Below, in pieces: positions 52,558-60,163 of a stretch of DNA of 64,000 bases. The position numbers were made by a program, and so were the translations under genes. The notes beneath the pieces are model-generated. The model had not been told where the DNA came from. It saw nothing but the letters and a program-made list of their open reading frames with translations, and ran no database searches. Every line of letters starts with the position of its first letter. The stretch's first letter is position 1. This stretch comes from Allobosea sp. CRIB-10 (GTDB lineage: Bacteria > Pseudomonadota > Alphaproteobacteria > Rhizobiales > Beijerinckiaceae). The DNA lies in the NCBI RefSeq assembly GCF_900112185.1, contig NZ_FOKP01000013.1, positions 99,758 to 163,757 on the forward strand, written 5' to 3'.

Positions 52558-53078
52558 CCGCGCTGCGGCCCCAGCGGCCTTCGACCTTGCCGGATTGCTC
52601 GGCAGCTACGACGAGCTGCGCCGCCCGGTAGGGGCGCGTGCGGATCTCGATGCGATAGCCGGTGCGACCCGGCAGCGAGGTCACCTCGATCTCGCCGAGC
52701 GTGACCCCGCCCAGCACCGTGACATCGTAGCGAAGGCGCAGCTCGCGCGCCGAGGCGGCCGAGGGCGCGGCGCAGGCGAGCGCCCCCGGCGATCAGGGCG
52801 CCTGCCGCGATGGCACTGGCCTGTCTCGATACGATGCCGGCTGCCCTCCCGCTGCGCTCGGGCGTCATCGCCGTCGTCGGAGAGGCTGCGCGGCCTCGCA
52901 GCCGCTGCGCGTCGTCGCTGTCGCATTCGCGCCCGAGCATCCGCATCATCCCGCACGAGACCGGCCGGTCCCCTTCCCTCCGCGTCACCGCCCGGTGTTA
53001 CAGGGCCGAAGCGATGTGCCGTTGTAGCGCGGACGACGGGAGCCTCGCCATGCACGAAGGCGCGACGGGTTGCAGTCG
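52558..53078 (-). pseudogene. Truncated, frameshifted copy of the DUF3108 gene 5' half and upstream region
   Basis: Matches 49312-49840 along nearly its whole length, with scattered substitutions and small indels. The retained part begins in the middle of the DUF3108 reading frame. It reads RSYRAAQLVVAAEQSGKVEGRWGR-like residues, then TLGEIEVTSL in frame, but an extra C near 52785 (GCGCCCCCGG against GCGCTCCGG) shifts the frame before the signal peptide. No intact start-to-stop product is possible. The 3' half of the gene is missing; the copy stops at the acetyltransferase stop codon. Confidence 0.85.
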
Positions 53079-53259
53079 CGGATCGGGCGATGCAAGGCCT
53101 CAGTGCAGGCGGGCTCGCCAACGATACGCCGCTAGCTTCATTAACTGCTGGAGCCGGGTTCTGCGCTTCATCGACGGGCTGGATCTGGGCACCACCGCGC
53201 GGGCGGAGATCGAGAAGCGCAAGGAGAGCGGGCGCAGCGCGTTTGCCGAACAGGGGTAG
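53079..53259 (+). pseudogene. Decayed copy of the acyl-CoA dehydrogenase 3' end
   Basis: Matches about 48570-48765 of the intact acyl-CoA dehydrogenase. AGGLANDTPLAS resembles the intact AGGLSNDTPLAF, and RFIDGLD, RAEIEKRKES and FAEQG are recognisable from the ACAD C-terminus. Internal deletions and frame changes break it (for example loss of PDEVHL). The junction with the DUF3108 copy is at a shared GGGCGATGCA stretch. Order and orientation relative to the DUF3108 copy are permuted compared with the intact locus. Confidence 0.85.
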
Positions 53260-53317
53260 ATAAGGCCCCAGATGCAGTATGAGCCTATAAGATAATGACG
53301 ATTCGGGGGGCACTTGA

Positions 53318-54091
53318 ATGACAACGCTTAGTGACCGACAAATTAGGTCGGAGATCGACGCGCAGCGGCTGATCCACAATGCCGACTCCACCCGACTTGC
53401 AGGTGCATGCTACGAACTGCGAATGGGCAATGTTTATTATGACCTTACGGAAGGTGGAAAGCGATTTTCTCTCAATCCCGATGAAGCGGTTCTAATCAAG
53501 CCCGGGCATCGCGTCGTACTCATAACGGCCGAAGAGCTTGAGGTCCCCGCCGACATTTTGGTCCGTGTAGTAAGTAAAGGCTCTTTATTCAGCATCGGTC
53601 TAAGTCCAGTTGCTACCTACGCTGATCCTGGTTTCGCTGGAAATCTTGGCATAGTGACAGAGAACGTTAGCGATAAATATATCGAACTCCCGCAAGGCGA
53701 GCCTATAGCCAAGGCGGATTTCACTCGCCTTAGCGCGCCTGCAAACAAACTTTACCGCGGACAACATGGCTTCCAAGCGGGCGTTTGGCCGATCAAGACG
53801 CAGTTGCAAAAAACGCATGCAGACGTCGCTAGTGATCCACGCGTCCTCTCAGAAAAGGAAGAAGCCTTGGCGCTACTCCCAACGGCGACCCGGACCGTTA
53901 TCCGCAGGATCGAATGGACGCAGAACATTACCGACATAGGCCTTGTCTTAGCAATTATCTTAAATGCTGTGGCACTGTTTAACCTCAGTGGAAAACTTGC
54001 GGACGGCTTCTATGGCGTGGTTGGTAACCTTGTCGCCAGCGCTATCCTCGCTCTCGGTGCTATCATCGTAAAATTCACACGGAGGACCTGA
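53318..54091 (+). CDS. dUTPase/dCTP deaminase-fold protein with C-terminal membrane hairpin
   Basis: 257 aa, first gene of a low-GC three-gene operon. Residues about 1-165 follow the Dcd/Dut fold: MTTLSDRQIRSEID start, KPGHRVVLITAEELEVP, SKGSLFSIGL (dCTP deaminases have RSSLxRxGL here), and DPGFAGN at 103-109. The Glu that serves as base in dCTP deaminase aligns with Val113 (GIVTEN), so deamination is doubtful, while the dUTPase-like Asp103 is kept. Residues about 204-253 form two transmembrane helices ending KFTRRT, which is unusual for this fold. Its role may be membrane-tethered nucleotide binding or hydrolysis (inference). GGGGGG precedes the ATG. Confidence 0.8.
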   Translation: MTTLSDRQIRSEIDAQRLIHNADSTRLAGACYELRMGNVYYDLTEGGKRFSLNPDEAVLIKPGHRVVLITAEELEVPADILVRVVSKGSLFSIGLSPVATYADPGFAGNLGIVTENVSDKYIELPQGEPIAKADFTRLSAPANKLYRGQHGFQAGVWPIKTQLQKTHADVASDPRVLSEKEEALALLPTATRTVIRRIEWTQNITDIGLVLAIILNAVALFNLSGKLADGFYGVVGNLVASAILALGAIIVKFTRRT

Positions 54092-54093
54092 CC

Positions 54094-54447
54094 ATGGAAT
54101 TGTCGGCCCTCATTGAGCTGCAGATCGAGCGCGATCGTCGACGTGGTTTCCAAGTCGACTTCGCATCGGACAGTGATCGATTAGATCAACTGATGCGAGA
54201 TCTTGTCGGATTGCTGGGAGAGGTTGGCGAATTCGCAAACCTGCTAAAAAAAGTAGGGTTGGCGCACACAACTCCGGGATATGTCGCACCCTCACTCAAG
54301 GAGGCCAACCCCGAGCTACGCGAAGAATTAGCAGATGCAACAATTTATATATTTCGGCTCGCGGCGCTATTAGGCGCCAATCTTGAGCATGATCTACTTC
54401 AAAAAATGAGCATCAATGATAAACGGTATAGCGACCTTGAACGATAG
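54094..54447 (+). CDS. MazG-like nucleotide pyrophosphohydrolase
   Basis: 117 aa, all-alpha NTP pyrophosphatase fold. The metal motifs ExxE (Glu43-Glu46, in LLGEVGEFANLLKKV) and ExxD (Glu78-Asp81, in REELADATIYIF) are intact, and a C-terminal K-x-x-x-(N)-x-K-R-Y follows. Hydrolyses (d)NTPs to the monophosphate and pyrophosphate. Starts 2 nt after the upstream gene, with GGAGG 8 nt in front, and overlaps the next gene by 32 nt. The operon links it to the dUTPase-fold protein: both would act on the nucleotide pool. Confidence 0.88.
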   Translation: MELSALIELQIERDRRRGFQVDFASDSDRLDQLMRDLVGLLGEVGEFANLLKKVGLAHTTPGYVAPSLKEANPELREELADATIYIFRLAALLGANLEHDLLQKMSINDKRYSDLER

Positions 54448-55411
54448 GCGTATCTTCTTTCTTGGCGTTAACACCGGCTTTCTCGCCGACGGTAAACCAG
54501 ATGAGAGGTATTTGCGCTTCTACGCGACCCGCAGCTCTTCCAGTTTGCACTGTGCAATCATCGGCAACGTCGTGGTGCCGGGAGGATATGGCAGCAACGC
54601 TGTTTCGCCAACCCTCACAGCGGAACCGGTTTGGACTGACCTCGCCGCCGCAATCCGGAGAGGTGGCTCCATGCCGGGAATTCAACTCGCGACCGCGTGG
54701 GAAGGCTACGCTGGCTCAAGAAGATTTGTCGGAGCTAAACCCCACGAAATCATTCAGAAGGCTCGTCAACTCGTCACTGGTATGGGCCGCGGACGCATAG
54801 CGGGAGTCCTTGACTCATTTGAAGCGGCGGCAGCCATGGCCGAACGACATGGATTCAGCCACATCCAGCTACATGCGGCTCACGGTTACCTATTAGGTTT
54901 GCTTGTGGACTCGCGCATTAATAGCGACTCAATGTACGTACTCGAAAGGCTGGCCACACTCGCAGTTATTTTACGGCGAGCAAAAGTCGAAACCTCGATC
55001 CGCATTTCGCTTAAGACTGGCGAACCGAATTTCGACAATATCGGTACAGCTGATTTTCAAGATACTATCGCTCGCCTACCTTTTGATTATATTGATCTTT
55101 CTTCTGGATTCTATAATATAGACAAGCGACTTATATATCCAACACACCCTAATATTCTTGCTGCCCGGCTTAATGAAAGCCTCGAAACGGGAGCCCGGCA
55201 TCCTGATCGTGCCTTTATTCTCTCTGGCCGCGCCATACGGCACGATTGGACCAAACTTCCATCTAACGTTCACCTCGGTCTTTGCCGAGACTTGATTGCA
55301 AATCCGAATTTCTTGCAAGAACCGCATAGCGGCTGTCACAATCATAATAAATGCCACTACTACTCGCGTGGTAGTAGTCATTTGACATGTGGGCGCTGGC
55401 TGAACGCTTAA
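54416..55411 (+). CDS. Old Yellow Enzyme-like flavin oxidoreductase, short form
   Basis: 331 aa, a TIM-barrel flavoprotein of the NADH:flavin oxidoreductase/OYE family. FFLGVNTGFLADGKPDERYLRFYATR matches the family start, HIQLHAAHGYLLGLLVDSRINSD (149-171) is the OYE signature, and GLCRDLIANPNFL is the FMN phosphate segment. Four Cys at 290, 307, 313 and 325 sit where 2,4-dienoyl-CoA reductases bind a 4Fe-4S cluster, but the spacing differs (C-x5-C-x11-C). The C-terminal FAD/NAD domains of those enzymes are absent. Last gene of the operon, overlapping mazG by 32 nt. Substrate unknown. Confidence 0.8.
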   Translation: MINGIATLNDRRIFFLGVNTGFLADGKPDERYLRFYATRSSSSLHCAIIGNVVVPGGYGSNAVSPTLTAEPVWTDLAAAIRRGGSMPGIQLATAWEGYAGSRRFVGAKPHEIIQKARQLVTGMGRGRIAGVLDSFEAAAAMAERHGFSHIQLHAAHGYLLGLLVDSRINSDSMYVLERLATLAVILRRAKVETSIRISLKTGEPNFDNIGTADFQDTIARLPFDYIDLSSGFYNIDKRLIYPTHPNILAARLNESLETGARHPDRAFILSGRAIRHDWTKLPSNVHLGLCRDLIANPNFLQEPHSGCHNHNKCHYYSRGSSHLTCGRWLNA

Positions 55412-55477
55412 GAGCGAACAGCCCCGATCATCTGTTGGCAGGGTCACAGCAAACCCGCAACCCCGCCAGCACTCCCA

Positions 55478-58400
55478 CTACGCCGCCTCGGCGATGTGCT
55501 CCCTGCCCTCCACCCCATGCTGCCGCAGCGGCTTGTTCCCCGAGAGCTTGCGCATCAGCACGTAGAACACCGGCGTCAGGAAGATGCCGAAGGCGGTGAC
55601 GCCGATCATGCCGGCGAAGACCGCGATGCCCATGGCCTGGCGCATCTCGGCGCCCGCCCCGGTCGAGAGCACGAGCGGCACCACGCCCATGACGAAGGCG
55701 AGCGAGGTCATCAGGATCGGCCGCAGGCGCAGGCGGCTGGCCTCGATCGCGGCCTCGACCGGCGTCCTGCCCTCGAATTCGAGCTCGCGCGCGAATTCGA
55801 CGATCAGGATGGCATTCTTGGCCGATAGTCCGACCAGGACGACGAGGCCGATCTGGGTGAAGACGTTGTTATCGCCGCCGCTCCACCAGACGCCGGCCAT
55901 CGCCGCGAGCAGGCCCATCGGGATGATCAGCAGGATCGCGACCGGCAGGGTCAGGCTCTCATATTGCGCCGCCAGCACCAGGAAGACGAGCAGGATAGCG
56001 ACCGGGAAGACCAGGATGGCGGAATTGCCGGCCAGGATCTCCTGATAGGTCAGCTCGGTCCATTCGAAGGCAAAACCCTTGGGCAGGGTCTCGGCGGCGA
56101 TGCGGGTGACGGCGTCCTGCGCCTGGCCCGAGGAGTAGCCGGGGGCCGGGCCGGCATTGATGTCGGCGCTGAGGAAGCCGTTATAGCGCATGGCACGTTC
56201 GGGGCCGGCATCGGTGCGCACATTGAGCACGGCCGAGAGCGGCACCATCTCGCCCGAATTCGAGCGGACCTTGAGCTTGCCGATGTCCTCCTGATAGGCG
56301 CGGAAGGGCGCATCGGCCTGGACGCGCACCGTGTAGGTGCGGCCGAACTTGTTGAAGTCGTTCACATAGGACGAGCCGAGATAGATCTGCAGCGTCTCGA
56401 AGACATCGGTGACGGGAACGCCGAGCTGACGCGCCTTGGTGCGGTCGATGTCGGCATAGAGCTGGGGCACGTTGACCTGGAAGCTCGAGAACATGCCGGC
56501 GAGCTCTGGCGCCGCCGCGGCCTTGGCCATGAAGGCCTTGGTCGCCTCGTCAAGCGCCTTGTAGCCGAGGCCGGCGCGGTCCTCGATCTGCAGCTTGAAG
56601 CCGCCGATGGTGCCGAGGCCCTGGACGGGCGGCGGCGGGAACATCGCGATGAACGCCTCCTTGATGCCGGCGAACTCCTTGTTGAGCTGCATGGCGATGG
56701 CGTTGCCCGAGAGCTCGGGGCTCTTGCGCTGGTCGAAGGGCTTCAGGCCGACGAAGACGATGCCGGCATTGGACGAGTTGGTGAAGCCGTTGATCGACAG
56801 GCCCGGGAAGGAGATCGCGTTCTCGACGCCGGGATGCTTCAGGGCGATCTCGTCCATCCTGCGGATGACATCCTCGGTGCGGTCGAGCGTCGCCGCATCG
56901 GGCAGCTGGGCGAAGCCGACGAGGTACTGCTTGTCCTGGCCCGGCACGAAGCCCGACGGCACCTTCTGGAAGAGCACGACGGTCAGGCCGACGAGGCCGG
57001 CATAGACCACGAGCATCACGGTCTTGCGGCCGAGGATGCGGGTGACGCCGCCGCCATAGGCCTCCGACGACCGGTTGAAGAAGCGGTTGAAGCCGCGGAA
57101 GAACCAGCCGAACAGGACGTCCATGCCGCGGGTCAGCGCATCCTTGGGGGCGTCGTGGCCGCGCAGCAGCAGCGCCGCGAGCGCCGGCGACAAAGTCAGC
57201 GAGTTGATCGCCGAGATCACCGTCGAGATCGCGATGGTGAGCGCGAACTGGCGGTAGAACTGGCCGGTCAGGCCGCTGATGAAGGCGAGCGGCACGAAGA
57301 CCGCGACGAGGACCAGCGCGATCGCGATGATCGGGCCGGAGACCTCGCGCATCGCCTTGTAGGTGGCTTCGCGCGGCGACAGGCCGTTCTCAATGTTGCG
57401 CTCGACATTCTCGACCACGACGATGGCGTCGTCGACGACGATGCCGATCGCCAGCACCAGGCCGAACAGCGAGAGCGCGTTGATCGAGAAGCCGAAGAGA
57501 TACATCACCGCGAAGGTGCCGACGACCGAGATCGGCACGGCGACGAGCGGGATGATCGAGGCGCGCCAGGTCTGCAGGAAGACGATGACGACGAGCACGA
57601 CCAGCGCGATCGCCTCGAGCAGCGTGGTGATCACCGCCCTGATCGAGGCGCGCACGAACTGGGTGGTGTCGTAGACGATCGCGTAGTCCACGCCCTCCGG
57701 CATGTTCTGCTTGATCTCGCGCATCGTCTCCTGGACGCGGTCGGCGATGGCGATGGCGTTCGAGTTCGGCGCCTGGAAGACCGGCACGGCGACGGCCGAC
57801 TTGCCGTTGAGCAGCGAGCGCAGCGCGTATTCGGCAGCGCCCAGTTCGATGCGGGAGACGTCCTTCAGGCGCACGACCGCGCCTGAGGGGGCCGTCTTGA
57901 CGATGATCTCGCCGAACTCCTCCTCGCTGGCGAGGCGCCCCTGCGCATTGACCGAGAGCTGCAGATCGAGCCCCGGCCCGCTCGGCGAGGCGCCGATGAC
58001 GCCGGCCGCTGCCTGGACGTTCTGGGCGCGGATCTCGCGGACGATGTCGGAGGGCGAGAGGCCGTGCTCGGCGACCTTCTGCGGGTCGAGCCAGACGCGC
58101 ATCGAATAGTCGCCCGAGCCGAAGAGCTGGACCTGGCCGACGCCGTCGATGCGCGCCAGCCGGTCCTTGACGTTGAGGACGGCGTAATTGCGCAGATAGG
58201 TCATGTCGTAGCGGCCGTTCGGCGAGGTGATGTGCACCACCATCGTCAGGTCCGGCGAGCTCTTGATGGTGGTGACGCCGAGGCGGCGCACCTCCTCCGG
58301 CAGACGGGGCTCCGCCTGGCTGACCCGGTTCTGGACCAGCTGCTGGGCCTTGTCCGGGTCGGTGCCGAGCTTGAAGGTGACGTTCAGCGTCATCACGCCG

Positions 58401-58660
58401 TCGGTCGTCGCCTGGCTCGACATGTAGAGCATGCCCTCGACGCCGTTGATCTGCTCCTCGATCGGCGTCGCCACGGTCTCGGCGATGACCCGGGGATTGG
58501 CGCCGGGATATTGCGCGCGCACCACCACGGTCGGCGGCACGACTTCGGGATATTCCGAGATCGGCAGGGCCCGCAGCGCCAGCAGGCCGGCGAGGAAGAT
58601 CAGGACGGAAAGGACGCCGGCGAAGATCGGCCGGTCGATGAAGAACTTCGAGAGGTTCAT
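55478..58660 (-). CDS. RND efflux pump, HAE1 family (AcrB/MexB-like)
   Basis: A 1060-aa inner-membrane proton-driven efflux transporter. N-terminal NLSKFFIDRPIFAGVLSVLIFLAGLLAL and the twin proton-relay Asp in LVLAIGIVVDDAIVVVENVERNIENGL mark the HAE1 family. The second half ends with LVGLSAKNAILIVEFARELEFEG and RLRLRPILMTSLAF. The ATG at 58660 follows AAGGGGC. The adaptor gene lies upstream on the same strand. No outer-membrane TolC-like gene is in the window. Confidence 0.94.
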   Translation of the reverse strand: MNLSKFFIDRPIFAGVLSVLIFLAGLLALRALPISEYPEVVPPTVVVRAQYPGANPRVIAETVATPIEEQINGVEGMLYMSSQATTDGVMTLNVTFKLGTDPDKAQQLVQNRVSQAEPRLPEEVRRLGVTTIKSSPDLTMVVHITSPNGRYDMTYLRNYAVLNVKDRLARIDGVGQVQLFGSGDYSMRVWLDPQKVAEHGLSPSDIVREIRAQNVQAAAGVIGASPSGPGLDLQLSVNAQGRLASEEEFGEIIVKTAPSGAVVRLKDVSRIELGAAEYALRSLLNGKSAVAVPVFQAPNSNAIAIADRVQETMREIKQNMPEGVDYAIVYDTTQFVRASIRAVITTLLEAIALVVLVVIVFLQTWRASIIPLVAVPISVVGTFAVMYLFGFSINALSLFGLVLAIGIVVDDAIVVVENVERNIENGLSPREATYKAMREVSGPIIAIALVLVAVFVPLAFISGLTGQFYRQFALTIAISTVISAINSLTLSPALAALLLRGHDAPKDALTRGMDVLFGWFFRGFNRFFNRSSEAYGGGVTRILGRKTVMLVVYAGLVGLTVVLFQKVPSGFVPGQDKQYLVGFAQLPDAATLDRTEDVIRRMDEIALKHPGVENAISFPGLSINGFTNSSNAGIVFVGLKPFDQRKSPELSGNAIAMQLNKEFAGIKEAFIAMFPPPPVQGLGTIGGFKLQIEDRAGLGYKALDEATKAFMAKAAAAPELAGMFSSFQVNVPQLYADIDRTKARQLGVPVTDVFETLQIYLGSSYVNDFNKFGRTYTVRVQADAPFRAYQEDIGKLKVRSNSGEMVPLSAVLNVRTDAGPERAMRYNGFLSADINAGPAPGYSSGQAQDAVTRIAAETLPKGFAFEWTELTYQEILAGNSAILVFPVAILLVFLVLAAQYESLTLPVAILLIIPMGLLAAMAGVWWSGGDNNVFTQIGLVVLVGLSAKNAILIVEFARELEFEGRTPVEAAIEASRLRLRPILMTSLAFVMGVVPLVLSTGAGAEMRQAMGIAVFAGMIGVTAFGIFLTPVFYVLMRKLSGNKPLRQHGVEGREHIAEAA

Positions 58661-58740
58661 GGGGTGCCCCTTCAAGGCGGCGGCCCCGCCGGTCCCGAAG
58701 CGGCCAGCGGGAGCGAACAGGGTAGGATGCGAAGCCACTT

Positions 58741-58887
58741 CGTCATTCCGGGGCGGGCCAGAGGCCCGAACCCGGAACCCATGACCACGACGGCTCCAGA
58801 AAGCCCGTAAACCGTGCCGAGCTCGATCCGGCTCGGACTGTGTTCATGGGTTCCGGGCTCAGGCCTTCGGCCTGCCCCGGAATGACG
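58741..58887. repeat. 147-bp inverted repeat inside the efflux operon
   Basis: Left arm CGTCATTCCGGGGCGGGCC through GAACCCGGAACCCATGA; right arm TCATGGGTTCCGGGCTCAGG through GCCTGCCCCGGAATGACG. It forms a long cruciform in the 235-bp gap between adaptor and pump genes. It would be transcribed as a stable RNA hairpin within the operon. Confidence 0.8.
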
Positions 58888-58895
58888 GTGGTGGT

Positions 58896-60113
58896 TCAGC
58901 GCTGGGCGAGCTCGGTCGTGGGCTTCTTCAGTTCGGAGCGCTCGGCCATCGGCACCTGCTCGGGGGCGACGGAGGCGCCCGGGCGGATGCGCTGCAGGCC
59001 GTTGACGACGATCTGCTCGCCGGCTTCGAGCCCGCTGGTGACGATGCGCAAGCCCTCGGCGGCCGTGCCGAGGGTGACCTCGCGCCAGACCGCCTTGTGG
59101 TCCTTACCGACGACGAAGACGAACTTCTTGTTCTGGTCGGTGCCGACGGCACGCTCATTGATGACGAGCGCCGGCTCCGACTTGGCCTGGCCCATGCGCA
59201 GCCGCACGAACTGGCCCGGCATAAGCGCGCCGTCCTTGTTGTCGAAGATCGCCCGGACACGGACCGTGCCGGTCGCGGCATCGATGCCGTTGTCGACGAA
59301 GTTGAGATGGCCGGCGATCGGCGCGGCCTCGTTCGTCGCGGTGGTCATCTGCACCGGGATGCGCTTGAGGTCGCGCGGCTTGCCGGGTTCGGCCGGCAGG
59401 GTCGCCAGCGCCTTGAGCAGCGAGGCTTCATCGGCGTTGAAGCCGGCGTAGACCGGATCGACCGAGACGAGCGTCGTCAGCAGCGGCGCATTGGCGCCGG
59501 CGGCCACGAGGTTGCCGACGGTGACTTCCAGTCGGCCGATGCGGCCGCCGATCGGGGCGCGGATCTGGGTGTAGTCGAGGTTGAGTCTCGCCGACTGCAG
59601 CGCGGCGCGGGCGGCGCGCTCGTTCGCCTGCGCCTCGCGCAACGCATTCAGCCTGGTATCGAGGTCGCGCTGCGAGACGTTCTGCGTCGACATCAGTTTC
59701 TGGCCGCGCTCATGCTCGCCTGCGGCAAGCGCGACGCGGGCCTCGGCGGCGAGCAACTGGGCCTGGGCCCGCTCGAATTCCGCCTGGTAGGGCGCCTGAT
59801 CGATGCTGACCAGCAGATCGCCCTGCTTGACCAGCGCGCCCTGCGCGAAATGCACCTGCTCGACGACCCCGGAGACGCGCGAGCGGATCTCGACGCGCTC
59901 GATCGCCTCGAGCCGGCCGGAGAATTCGGCCCAGCTGACCAGCTCGCGCTGTTCGACGGTCGCGACCGAAACCGGCGTTGCCGGTGGCGCAGCGGGAGCA
60001 GTGTCGCTCTGCGCGGTGTTCGAGCCATGGACGGCGGCAGTGAGCGCCGCGAGCGAGACGCCGGCGGTGATGGCAACGCCCAACAGGGCATGACGGATCG
60101 TTCCCGGAATCAT
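58896..60113 (-). CDS. RND efflux periplasmic adaptor (MFP)
   Basis: A 405-aa membrane fusion protein. One N-terminal membrane/signal segment (LLGVAITAGVSLAALTAAVHG) is followed by a barrel-sandwich (lipoyl-like) hybrid split by a coiled-coil hairpin: VEQVHFAQGALVKQGDLLVSIDQAPYQAEFERAQAQLLAAEARVALAAGE and the returning LQSARLNLDYTQIRAPIGGRIGRLEVTVGNLV. A beta-barrel and membrane-proximal domain come last. The ATG at 60113 has AAGGA upstream. First gene of the operon with the RND pump. Confidence 0.92.
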   Translation of the reverse strand: MIPGTIRHALLGVAITAGVSLAALTAAVHGSNTAQSDTAPAAPPATPVSVATVEQRELVSWAEFSGRLEAIERVEIRSRVSGVVEQVHFAQGALVKQGDLLVSIDQAPYQAEFERAQAQLLAAEARVALAAGEHERGQKLMSTQNVSQRDLDTRLNALREAQANERAARAALQSARLNLDYTQIRAPIGGRIGRLEVTVGNLVAAGANAPLLTTLVSVDPVYAGFNADEASLLKALATLPAEPGKPRDLKRIPVQMTTATNEAAPIAGHLNFVDNGIDAATGTVRVRAIFDNKDGALMPGQFVRLRMGQAKSEPALVINERAVGTDQNKKFVFVVGKDHKAVWREVTLGTAAEGLRIVTSGLEAGEQIVVNGLQRIRPGASVAPEQVPMAERSELKKPTTELAQR

Positions 60114-60163
60114 GGGTTCATTCCTTCGTGGAGAGAGGTTGAAAGAGCGGACGACCGGCGGTG

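Noticed and set aside
55964..57886. Open frame of about 640 codons opposite the RND pump
   Set aside because: Charged, repetitive shadow of the efflux gene; the pump frame has full family motifs.
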